Shown here piece after piece: positions 16,405 to 23,892 of a DNA stretch of 64,000 bases. Made by a program: the position numbers and the translations under genes. The DNA is from a bacterium. GTDB lineage: Bacteria; Vulcanimicrobiota; Xenobia; Xenobiales; JADMJV01. The notes under the pieces were generated by a model. That model saw only the letters and a list, made by a program, of their open reading frames with translations, was not told where the DNA came from and did not search any database. Numbering within the stretch: the first letter of the stretch is position 1; each line of letters begins with the position of its first letter. Location: positions 134,666-198,665 of the forward strand of contig JAFEBA010000016.1 in assembly GCA_018266105.1 (NCBI GenBank). Reading direction: 5' to 3'.

Positions 16405-18991
16405 CCTGTCTTGTCTGTTGGCCTCTCTCGCGCTGGCTCAGGAAGTTCCTCATCCCGGCAAGACTCGATCTTTTGAGACCATTCAGGTTCCAAGCTACTT
16501 TCGCAATTACAATTCACTGACCACGCGCAATGAGTGGGGCCTGGGCGAGGATGGACTCTTGAACCTGAGCAACTCTTATACGCTTTTGCAGCCCTCAGCG
16601 GTGCTCGACAACTTCACCCTGGACTACCGCCGAGAGGACTGGGATGCCACCCTGGGCACCCAGTTTCTAAAGGACGCTCTGCCCATCTACGACCAGTTTG
16701 TTCTGCGCGGAGCCAGGCTTGGATGGCGGGAGGACGCCTGGTCGGCCGGCCTGTGGGGCGGGACCACTCAGGACATCTTTGGTGAATTGACCGGCGTGGT
16801 TCAGCGCCGAGAGCTGGTTGGGGCCACCCTGGGTTACACTCCGGACGACTTCGGGTCGCTGGGACTGACGGTCATGCCCTATTCCAGTCAGCCGGGTGGC
16901 TCCCTCGACCGCACCCTGGCTATGGCCCAGGTTTATCTGGGCGGAGAGAGCGAGCAAGGCCAGAGCTATGGTTTGTTGATGGGCTATGGCCGCGATCTGC
17001 AGAGCGGTGGTGCCTCGGGCCAGGCCTTTTCGGCCCAGGGCAACTACAGCGACGACCGCCTTCGCCTCAACCTGAGCAGTTTTGTCCTGGGTCGACAGTT
17101 TGGTCCGCCGCAGGGTCTGTACGATTTACGCGGTCGCCACTTTAGCTCGTTGCGAGGCGAGTATCGTCTCAGCGAGCAGCTGAGCCTGAATGAAAACATC
17201 AGTATCTATGAATTTGATCTGGGCACCAGTCAGGCTAGCCGTAGCGCGGTTTACACTCACGGGCTGCGTTATCAGGGGGAGGGCTACACACTGTCGGCCA
17301 CCTGGCAGCGCCTCTCACTACTGACGGCCGGAAACTTCAATTATGGGGACACCTACTTTTTGAACGGCAACTTCAAGGTAGGCAGTTGGGATCTGCAACC
17401 CAGTTTCCGTCAGTCCAACTTCGGAGGCTTGACTTCGCGCGAGCTGGGCCTGGGTGTTGGTTTGCCTCTAAGCTCGAGGGTCCGTCTCTCGGTGCAGGAG
17501 TTCTACGACCATAACCCCACTCTGGGTGGAAACTTTCAGACCAATCTGGCCGTGACCTATTCCCTTCCCGACCAGGGCGAGTTCAGCTTCGGTTACACTC
17601 GCCAAGATAGTCTGGCCAATACTTTTTTTCAGGGTCGTCGACGAGACGCGTTCTTTGCTGGCGGCTCGCTCAAGTTGCGTGGTGATTTGCTCCTCAACGC
17701 GACCATCAGTCAGACCTTCGGGCAAGCTCAACTCCAGTGGCTTGCTGACGACCACCATAAGCTGATCCTGGAGCATCGTTTCCAGGACCCGCGCAATCAG
17801 TTTGTCTATGCCGACTTCACCAGTTACCCTCTGGGGCACTACACCAATTTAAGCTGGACCAGTTCCTACGGAGGCCCGCTCCAGTCTCAGTTTGAGCGAC
17901 AGCGCAAAGGCGCGATTCGGCTGGCATTGCGCAGTCATGCTCCGCAACACGAGGATCTGGTGGGCATTCGGGATGCTCGAGTGATGATCGACGATAACGA
18001 ACTGCGCACGGACGAGAATGGCGAGGTCTACCTTGGCGAACTGGCCATCGGGCAGCATAAGGTTGAGATTCCAGGGGTCTCGCTGGCCCCCGAGTACCGC
18101 CTGGAGAAAGTTCCCCCAGCCTTGGTGGATGTCGGGCCGGGTGAGGTGGTTCAACTCAACGCGACCGCTACTGCTTACGCCGGGGTTGAGGTGGTGGTGT
18201 TCAACGATGTGGCGCAAACCGGCAAGTTAGAGGCACTTGATTATTTGCCCATCAGTGGAATCAAGGTGCGCGGTCCGGGAGACTCTGTTCGAGAAACGGA
18301 CCTGACGGGTCGAATTGACTATTCTGACCTGCTCCCCGGAGTCTATCGATTTGCCCTTCAGGATTTGCCGGCTGGCTATGAGCTGGGACAGCTGGAAGAT
18401 TCTGTGGAGGTCCGCTCCGGCGAACGCCGCCGCGTGATCTTCGGCCTGCGGGGCAAAGGCCGGATTCGGGTGGCAACCTGGCGTTTGAAACCGGGTTCTT
18501 TGACTGAGATCGAGGAATGTCCAAATTTGCCCCTGCTGGTCGACGGAAAGATCCCGGTGCATAGCGGGGATAACGCTGAGTATCAGGGAGAGCTTTGGTC
18601 CGGCCGCCACCGGGTTGGCTTGCCGGGCAATCGACTCAATCAATCGTATCTGACGGATGGCAGTGGTGAGCTGGATGTGCCCGTCAATGGTCTGGCCGAG
18701 GCTCGTCTGGTGATGGCCGATTTCGCCACTTTGCGCATTCAGCTCAAAGGCGCCAATCCGGATGGGGTGGCTCTGACACTGACCGATCCGGCCGGGCAGA
18801 CCCGTACGGTTTATCTGGATGAATCAGGCGGATTTATGTTTGATCACCTGAAGGTGGGAGTTTATCGTCTGCAGGTGGAGCCCGATACTTTGCCTGAGAA
18901 CTTCGTGGTGGAGGGTCCTTTCAGTCGCGCTTTGCCGCTGGGCTCCGGACAAAGTCTTGAACTCCCACTGATCTTGCGCAGGCGCCGATGA
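16385..18991 (+). CDS. Usher-like outer-membrane beta-barrel with C-terminal Ig-like domains
   Basis: 868 aa. Signal peptide ends LALA, with Gln at +1. Residues about 30-510 are a long series of alternating amphipathic strands with aromatic girdle residues (FTLDYRREDWDATLGTQF, FSFGYTRQDSL), as in a large outer-membrane barrel. From about 510 come successive beta-sandwich domains of carboxypeptidase-regulatory type, each with a TDENGEVYLGEL- or TDLTGRIDYSDLLPGVY-like turn, ending in RRRR. Length and order match fimbrial ushers, nearest in style to the CS1/TcfC alternate group, but I see no classical usher N-terminal domain or plug. Context with subunits and an Ig-fold partner supports an assembly or secretion pore. 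Confidence 0.65.
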   Translation: MKFRCLSLSCLLASLALAQEVPHPGKTRSFETIQVPSYFRNYNSLTTRNEWGLGEDGLLNLSNSYTLLQPSAVLDNFTLDYRREDWDATLGTQFLKDALPIYDQFVLRGARLGWREDAWSAGLWGGTTQDIFGELTGVVQRRELVGATLGYTPDDFGSLGLTVMPYSSQPGGSLDRTLAMAQVYLGGESEQGQSYGLLMGYGRDLQSGGASGQAFSAQGNYSDDRLRLNLSSFVLGRQFGPPQGLYDLRGRHFSSLRGEYRLSEQLSLNENISIYEFDLGTSQASRSAVYTHGLRYQGEGYTLSATWQRLSLLTAGNFNYGDTYFLNGNFKVGSWDLQPSFRQSNFGGLTSRELGLGVGLPLSSRVRLSVQEFYDHNPTLGGNFQTNLAVTYSLPDQGEFSFGYTRQDSLANTFFQGRRRDAFFAGGSLKLRGDLLLNATISQTFGQAQLQWLADDHHKLILEHRFQDPRNQFVYADFTSYPLGHYTNLSWTSSYGGPLQSQFERQRKGAIRLALRSHAPQHEDLVGIRDARVMIDDNELRTDENGEVYLGELAIGQHKVEIPGVSLAPEYRLEKVPPALVDVGPGEVVQLNATATAYAGVEVVVFNDVAQTGKLEALDYLPISGIKVRGPGDSVRETDLTGRIDYSDLLPGVYRFALQDLPAGYELGQLEDSVEVRSGERRRVIFGLRGKGRIRVATWRLKPGSLTEIEECPNLPLLVDGKIPVHSGDNAEYQGELWSGRHRVGLPGNRLNQSYLTDGSGELDVPVNGLAEARLVMADFATLRIQLKGANPDGVALTLTDPAGQTRTVYLDESGGFMFDHLKVGVYRLQVEPDTLPENFVVEGPFSRALPLGSGQSLELPLILRRRR

Positions 18992-19764
18992 AGACTCTCT
19001 GGCTCTGGATTTGCCTGGTCGCGGCGGTGGGTGCTCAACCTGCCCTTCAGGTGACCGCTCCGGTGTTGCGGCCCACTCTGATCAAACGCTACCCGCACGA
19101 CGTCGGCTGCTTTACTCAGGGGTTGGTGTGGTTGGGGTCCAACAGGCTGCTTGAGAGCAGTGGTCTGGAAGGGCAATCACAGCTGCGCCTTGTGGATTTG
19201 GAAACGGGAGTCGTGCAGGTCATGAGGCCTCTGGAAGATTCTCTCTTTGCGGAGGGTCTGGCTGTCCTGAATCAACAGGTCCGACTGCTGACCTATCGCA
19301 ACCGTCGATTTCTTGAATTTGACCTGGCCGAGTTGGAACTGAGGACTGAGGCCTCTCTGGATTTCGAAGGCTGGGGCCTGACCGTCAGCCCTTCTGGCCA
19401 CTGGCTGGCCAGTAACGGTAGCCCCAATCTGCTCTGGTTGAACCCGGATATGTCGATCGCTCGGCAAATGTTGGTCCGCGAACCATCCGGGCCGGTTCCC
19501 TATCTCAACGAGCTGGAGTGGTGCGGTAAGCGCATTCTGGCCAATGTTTACACCACCGAGCTCATTGCCGTGATCACCCCTGAGACCGGCCTGGTCGACT
19601 ATTGGCTGGATCTGTCCGGATTGTTGACGCCTGAAGAGAAGGCCGGCGCCAGCTTTGCCAATGGCATAGCCTGGGATCCCGCCACGGGTCATCTGTTTGT
19701 GACAGGTAAGTACTGGCCCTGGGTTTTTGAATTGGATGTCGACTATGACATCGGTTTGGAGTGA
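18988..19764 (+). CDS. Glutaminyl-peptide cyclotransferase, plant/bacterial beta-propeller type
   Basis: 258 aa, starting four bases inside the usher-like gene. Signal peptide ends VGA, then Gln. Family motifs run in order: FTQGLVWLG, LLESSGLEGQSQLR, DSLFAEGLAVL, LTYRNRRFLEFDL, EGWGLTVS, PVPYLNELEW, ANVYTTELIAVI and FVTGKYWPWVFEL. They identify the COG3823 five-bladed propeller enzyme that turns N-terminal Gln into pyroglutamate, here in the periplasm. Its place as last gene of the locus, together with Gln at +1 in both subunits and in the usher-like protein, suggests it caps these exported proteins. The enzyme call is confident; the substrates are inferred. Confidence 0.88.
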   Translation: MKTLWLWICLVAAVGAQPALQVTAPVLRPTLIKRYPHDVGCFTQGLVWLGSNRLLESSGLEGQSQLRLVDLETGVVQVMRPLEDSLFAEGLAVLNQQVRLLTYRNRRFLEFDLAELELRTEASLDFEGWGLTVSPSGHWLASNGSPNLLWLNPDMSIARQMLVREPSGPVPYLNELEWCGKRILANVYTTELIAVITPETGLVDYWLDLSGLLTPEEKAGASFANGIAWDPATGHLFVTGKYWPWVFELDVDYDIGLE

Positions 19765-19836
19765 GGCTTCGGCAACGGGAGTGCAACGGGGGGAACTTAG
19801 GCTCGGTCTACAGTAATGAAGTCCAAGGAAACCGTT

Positions 19837-20865
19837 ATGAAGCTGAAACCCGAACGGGTGGCCCTTTTCAACAAGGTGGTCACCGGCAATGTGCAGGTCG
19901 AAATCGGTACGTCCAGGCGTGAGTTGATCTATGAGCGCGATCGCCTGTGTTTGTATCATTACCTGAGCGAGCAGCCGGCTCGCTACAAAACCCCCATCCT
20001 GTTGATCTACTCACTGGTCAACCGTCCCTCGGTGCTAGATTTGCAGCCGGGCCGCAGCGTGATCGAGCACCTGGTGCAGGCCGGGCACGACGTCTACATG
20101 CTGGACTGGGGTCGACCTGACCCGCTGGACCAGCATAACGATCTGAATGACTACGTCAGCCTGTTTATTCGCACGGCCGTGCGCAAAGTGTGCGAGTTCG
20201 CCGAAGTGCCACAGTTGCACCTGTTGGGCTACTGTATGGGTGGCTGTCTGTCGGCAATGTACACAGCTCTCTATCCCGAGAAGGTGAAGACGCTGACTCT
20301 GCTGGGCACCCCTTTGAACTTCCGCTCCGAGCAGCTGCTTTACAAGTGGGGAACGCACCCGGACCGCTTCGACAGTCGTAAGATCGTGGAGGCCTGGGGG
20401 ATGGCTCCGGCCTGGTCCTTCGACGGCTACTCGCTGCTGACGGTGGACAAAAAGCCCAAGGTGATGCAGCACCTTTTCGATAACCTGGATGACAAAGAGT
20501 TCCTGGAAAACTACCTGGCCATGGACCAGTGGGTGAACGACAATGTCTCGATGCCTGGCGCTTGCTACGCTGAGTTTTGCCACACCTGCTTCAAAGAAAA
20601 TCGCCTGATTGAAGGACGTTTGGAGTTGGGCGGCCGGCGTGTGGACCTGAGCTCGATTGAGTGCCCGGTTCAAATTATCGCTGGCAAATCGGATCATCTG
20701 GTTCCGCCCGAGACCACCTGTATCGAGAACGGACCTTTCCGCAACGTCAGCGCGATTCTGGCCGAAAGCGGCCACATCGGCCTGTCGGTCAGCCGGGGCT
20801 CTTTGAAGAAGGTCTGGCCGGTGGCCAGTCAATGGTTTGCAAAGAATGATGGAGGCAGCAAATGA
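19837..20865 (+). CDS. phaC: Class III poly(3-hydroxyalkanoate) synthase catalytic subunit
   Basis: 342 aa. I use the ATG at 19837 because AAGGAA lies six bases upstream; an in-frame ATG at 19816 would add seven residues. The alpha/beta-hydrolase core carries the PHA synthase box GYCMGG with nucleophile Cys133, Asp286 in AGKSDHLVP and His313 in ESGHIGLSVS, plus the DWGRPDPLD and NDYV segments typical of PhaC. The short length and the adjacent small partner put it in class III (or IV) rather than I/II. It polymerises hydroxyacyl-CoA into storage granules. It overlaps the next gene by four bases. Confidence 0.92.
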   Translation: MKLKPERVALFNKVVTGNVQVEIGTSRRELIYERDRLCLYHYLSEQPARYKTPILLIYSLVNRPSVLDLQPGRSVIEHLVQAGHDVYMLDWGRPDPLDQHNDLNDYVSLFIRTAVRKVCEFAEVPQLHLLGYCMGGCLSAMYTALYPEKVKTLTLLGTPLNFRSEQLLYKWGTHPDRFDSRKIVEAWGMAPAWSFDGYSLLTVDKKPKVMQHLFDNLDDKEFLENYLAMDQWVNDNVSMPGACYAEFCHTCFKENRLIEGRLELGGRRVDLSSIECPVQIIAGKSDHLVPPETTCIENGPFRNVSAILAESGHIGLSVSRGSLKKVWPVASQWFAKNDGGSK

Positions 20866-21317
20866 CTGAAGGAATTGATTTGGAAGCAATGACCCGCCAG
20901 TGGCAGGAAATTATGATGGATGGCTGGTCCAAAGCCACCAAGCAGGTGGTGGGTTCGGACAGCTTTGCCGCCGCCTCCTCATCCTATATGGACTGGGCCC
21001 TCTCCTGGCAGAAGCAGATGCGCAATAACACCGGCCAGTTTCTGGACTCGCTGGAGTTCCCCAAACGCAGCGACGTGGCTCGCATCTCCAAGCAAATTTC
21101 GGCCGTCGAATTGCGCATCGCCGACATGGAAGACCGTATGGACAAAATGGCCGGCCTCTTAGGCGCCATGAGTCACGCGATGCAGAAGTTGGTGGAGCAC
21201 AGCGTCCAGCAGGCCCAGCCCGCGCCCCAGGCTTCCGCTCCGACGGAAGTGGCCACCGAATCATCTCAAGCTCCTGTTAAGAAAGCTCCGGTGGCCAGAA
21301 AAAAAGCAAAAGTTTAA
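20862..21317 (+). CDS. phaE: PHA synthase small subunit, PhaE-like but short
   Basis: 151 aa, ATGA overlap with phaC and GGAGG seven bases before the ATG. Conserved-looking parts are WSKATKQVVGS, YMDWALSWQKQM and LEFPKRSDVARISKQIS followed by a coiled coil (VELRIADMEDRMDKM), which matches the C-terminal synthase-contact region of PhaE. The tail (AQPAPQASAP, ending KKAPVARKKAKV) is Ala/Pro/Lys-rich like phasin and PhaE tails. Typical PhaE is more than twice as long and class IV PhaR is also longer, so most of the helical N-terminal region is missing. It should activate PhaC at the granule. Confidence 0.7.
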   Translation: MTEGIDLEAMTRQWQEIMMDGWSKATKQVVGSDSFAAASSSYMDWALSWQKQMRNNTGQFLDSLEFPKRSDVARISKQISAVELRIADMEDRMDKMAGLLGAMSHAMQKLVEHSVQQAQPAPQASAPTEVATESSQAPVKKAPVARKKAKV

Positions 21318-21380
21318 GACACTTTTGAGCCCTGCTCTGATATAGTTGTCCGAATACTTGAAGAGGGGGGTCAAGGTCCG

Positions 21381-22649
21381 GTGAAACTGAGTGCCCTGAA
21401 CTCCCTTTTCGTGTCGCAAAAAAAGCCACGGCCTCAGGCCGTGGCTTTTCCCGCGTCTGAGCCTCAAGACTCGGTCAAGTTGAGCGCTCCCAAAACGCTG
21501 GACGCTCCCCCTTCCCGAAATCCAGAAGTGCAGGTCCTGGGTCGGTTCTCCTCCCCGCGCTGGGCCTGGACCGAGTTGCTCTTCGACAAGGACCCAAACT
21601 TTAAGCAGGCCAACTTCGGTCCCCGGGGCAACCAGCGTGATCCTGAAATTGTGGCCGCCTTCGGGAGTGACAAGCCCCACTCGGGCAACGTGCTGTTGCA
21701 CTACGCCGGGCCACCCCCGGCTGGAGTCAAGAAGCAGCCCTATCCGGTAGTCCTGGTGCACGGGGCCAATAAGTCGGGCTCTTTTTGGTACGAAGAATCC
21801 AAGCAGCCTCTACCCGAGAAGCTGCGGGCCGAAGGCTTCGACGTCTATTTCGTGAGTTTTGCCCACCCTCACGATGATAACTTCGTCTGGGCCGAACAGT
21901 TGGCTAACAGTATTGAGCGAGTCAAGCAACTCACCGGGAAGGACAAAGTTGACCTGGTGGCTCACTCCAAGGGTGGCTCGCCGGCCCGCGCCTACGTCTC
22001 GGACATGCGCCAGGATTGGATGACCCCCTATCGCGGGGATGTGCACCGGCTGGTGCTGGTCGGAGCCGCCAATGGAGGCCTGGACACCACCTTTCGCCAC
22101 GCCAGTAGCAACCTGGCTCTGTTGAGTGAAAGCGATAGCCCTTTGCTGAATGCTCCGACTTCCTGGGAGAGCACCCGATTTATGGGTGTGATCCCCATCG
22201 ATATTCGCGAGCGCAGCTACTCCAACGAAAAAGGCGATTGCTGGCCAGGCCAGGACCAGCTGCTGGCGCGCTGGGATAGCAAGTACCCCATCGCTTACTG
22301 GGAGCAGGATTCCTACACCACCTATCACGGCGGTGATGGCTTCGTGAGCAGCTCCAAAGGAATCGATCACTACATCCGCCAGGGCGGCAACTATATTCAG
22401 CATCTAAATGAAGCCCGCATCGACCCCGCCGTCGAGGTTGCGTTGCTGGCTGGTGACAATCCGAATATTCCCGGCATCGTCAACGAGAACACCGGACCCA
22501 GCGATGGCCTGTTGTTCGTGGACTCGGCTCTGCACATGCCCAGCACCTCCAATGTGAAGGCCACAGCCGTGCTGCATCTGAATCACAAAGCCCTGGTCAA
22601 CGATGCCGAGGGCCAGCAGTGGATCAGCGACACTCTGAAGCTTGCCTGA
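21381..22649 (+). CDS. Alpha/beta-hydrolase, lipase/esterase class 2-like, with Pro-rich leader
   Basis: 422 aa, GTG start behind AAGAGGGGGG. After a 50-residue leader containing EPQDSVKLS, the hydrolase domain starts at VVLVHGANKSGSFWY (oxyanion HG at 127-128). The nucleophile is Ser196 in AHSKGG, the variant box of Pseudomonas-type and secreted triacylglycerol lipases. VLVGAANGGLDTT follows, and a late His in the last third completes the triad. There is no Sec signal. A perfect 13-bp terminator-like hairpin lies inside codons 14-23. It follows phaE by 63 bases but probably has its own promoter (TATAGT at 21341-21346). Confidence 0.78.
   Translation: MKLSALNSLFVSQKKPRPQAVAFPASEPQDSVKLSAPKTLDAPPSRNPEVQVLGRFSSPRWAWTELLFDKDPNFKQANFGPRGNQRDPEIVAAFGSDKPHSGNVLLHYAGPPPAGVKKQPYPVVLVHGANKSGSFWYEESKQPLPEKLRAEGFDVYFVSFAHPHDDNFVWAEQLANSIERVKQLTGKDKVDLVAHSKGGSPARAYVSDMRQDWMTPYRGDVHRLVLVGAANGGLDTTFRHASSNLALLSESDSPLLNAPTSWESTRFMGVIPIDIRERSYSNEKGDCWPGQDQLLARWDSKYPIAYWEQDSYTTYHGGDGFVSSSKGIDHYIRQGGNYIQHLNEARIDPAVEVALLAGDNPNIPGIVNENTGPSDGLLFVDSALHMPSTSNVKATAVLHLNHKALVNDAEGQQWISDTLKLA
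21421..21449. terminator. Terminator-like hairpin inside the lipase reading frame
   Basis: AAAAGCCACGGCC, loop TCA, GGCCGTGGCTTTT: a perfect 13-bp stem with A- and T-tracts, so it could work on either strand. It lies 40 bases into the lipase gene. It may end phaCE transcripts, attenuate the lipase, or show that the lipase start is wrong. Confidence 0.6.
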
Positions 22650-22654
22650 GGCGC

Positions 22655-23149
22655 TCAGAGGCGCTGGGTTAGAACCTGCTCCAGGGTCAGGCTGATTTCG
22701 CCCGAGGTCGACACGAAGCGTTCCAAAGAGTCCTCCGGAAAGTGAAGCAAATCAATGGGGGCTCGCCGCTTTCCGGGGCGCTGGATCTTGCGTAAGATTT
22801 CCGCCCAGGGTCCAGGGTTGCCCCACTTGGCCACAGCGAAATGGGTAGCGGGAAACTGCCGAAACAGGGTCTCCAGTTTCTGCTGAGCCACCTGACCGGC
22901 TTCCGCCCAAAAGACTGGCGAATGAGCCGGATAATCGTGCCAGCTTTCGGCAAAAGCCACCACGTCCGGCTTGTATCGGTGGCCAATTTCTCGTTCCACC
23001 TGGGCTTCCGGATAGTCTGGCAAATACAGATACCATAGAAAGCCCTTGAGCCAGACGTGGCTGGCTTTCTCGTTGGCGCGTTTGGGCAGAATCAGGCTGC
23101 GCCCGTGGGCCTGAATGCGCCATTTCCCCTCGAGGTGGAGCGGGTGCAA
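22655..23149 (-). CDS. Hypothetical protein, possible PD-(D/E)XK nuclease fold
   Basis: 164 aa. The TTG start directly follows the OsmC stop with no gap, so the two are cotranscribed. The middle reads REIGHRYKPDVVAF, then SPVFWAEAGQVAQQKLETLF, then ATHFAVAKWG. The order strand-D, strand-(E/A)E-G, helix, strand is compatible with a YaeQ/PD-(D/E)XK-like fold; PDVVAF and WAEAG would supply the acidic residues. There are no other domains and no signal peptide. I do not recognise a named family and would not assume activity. Confidence 0.55.
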   Translation of the reverse strand: MHPLHLEGKWRIQAHGRSLILPKRANEKASHVWLKGFLWYLYLPDYPEAQVEREIGHRYKPDVVAFAESWHDYPAHSPVFWAEAGQVAQQKLETLFRQFPATHFAVAKWGNPGPWAEILRKIQRPGKRRAPIDLLHFPEDSLERFVSTSGEISLTLEQVLTQRL

Positions 23150-23560
23150 TTAATCTGGGTAGACGAAGGTTACGGTCTTATCGATCTCGGGGAGCAAGCT
23201 GCGATGCACCGGACAGGTCAGTGCGGCCCGCTCTAGCTTGGCCTTTTGCTCGGCACTCAAGCCGGCGGGCATGTGCAACTTGACCGGCACAGCTCCGATC
23301 TGGCGTGGACTGCTCTGCATGTGCTTTTCGCATTCAAAGGCCAGGGCGGAGGTCTCGATACCGTCGCGTTCCGCCACCATGGCTACGATGGTCAGCATGC
23401 AGGCGCCCAGGGCCGCCGCCACGAGATCGGTGGGTGAGAAGGAACTACCGTCCCCGTTGTTATCAACCGGGGCGGCCGTGTTCAGGCGCATACCGGAAGG
23501 TTCGTGATGGAGTTCAACCTTGAGTTGGCCGGCATACCGGCCCGACATTTTAACAGCCAT
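23150..23560 (-). CDS. OsmC/Ohr family peroxide-detoxifying protein
   Basis: 136 aa. Features are SPTDLVAAALGACMLTIVAMVAERDG (first reactive Cys in GACM), a middle strand pair, and AALTCPVHRSLLP (second reactive Cys in CPVH). This two-cysteine spacing is the OsmC thiol peroxidase pattern for organic hydroperoxides, in the cytoplasm. The start is the ATG at 23560, with an alternative ATG four codons in. The next gene follows directly. Its relation to the 51-aa protein just upstream on the same strand is unclear, but all three could share one transcript. Confidence 0.88.
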   Translation of the reverse strand: MAVKMSGRYAGQLKVELHHEPSGMRLNTAAPVDNNGDGSSFSPTDLVAAALGACMLTIVAMVAERDGIETSALAFECEKHMQSSPRQIGAVPVKLHMPAGLSAEQKAKLERAALTCPVHRSLLPEIDKTVTFVYPD

Positions 23561-23579
23561 GCAGCCGGGGTTCGTCTCT

Positions 23580-23735
23580 TTAGCTAGCAGACCTCTCCAG
23601 CAGTTCGAGCTGCCGTTGCAGGGCGGAAATCTGGGCGTTGAGGCTGGCCACCTGGAGTTCGTGCTGAATACGCAGGGTTTCCAGGCTCATTCGGGTGGCG
23701 CTGCTGATCATCTGGCGAATGTGTTCTTCTGTCAT
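23580..23735 (-). CDS. 51-aa coiled-coil micropeptide
   Basis: An ATG at 23735-23733 opens 51 codons to a TAA at 23582-23580. The product begins MTEEHIRQMISSATRMSLE and continues with heptad-like Leu/Ile spacing (HELQVASLNAQISALQ, then LELLERSAS). Composition and codon use look coding, and the frame fills the space upstream of the OsmC gene (19-base gap). It could be a small oligomerising adaptor or regulator; no family is recognised. Confidence 0.6.
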   Translation of the reverse strand: MTEEHIRQMISSATRMSLETLRIQHELQVASLNAQISALQRQLELLERSAS

Positions 23736-23892
23736 ACACCAAAGCTAAGGGGGTCCGGTTGCAGGTCCGTTGCGTCAGTCATTTCAGATATCAAGAAGGA
23801 GCTCAATGGCTCTTAGCAAAGTTCCCGTCGCTCTCGGTGGCCTTACCTCCTGGAATGTGAGCCGCCAAATACGAAACAGGGGGCTTAAGATT

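Noticed and set aside
23806..23892. Start of the lipoprotein at the ATG at 23806 behind a strong ribosome site
   Set aside because: It would place the lipobox at residue 52-56, too far in for a lipoprotein signal; kept only as an alternative, since the AAGGAG site is real.
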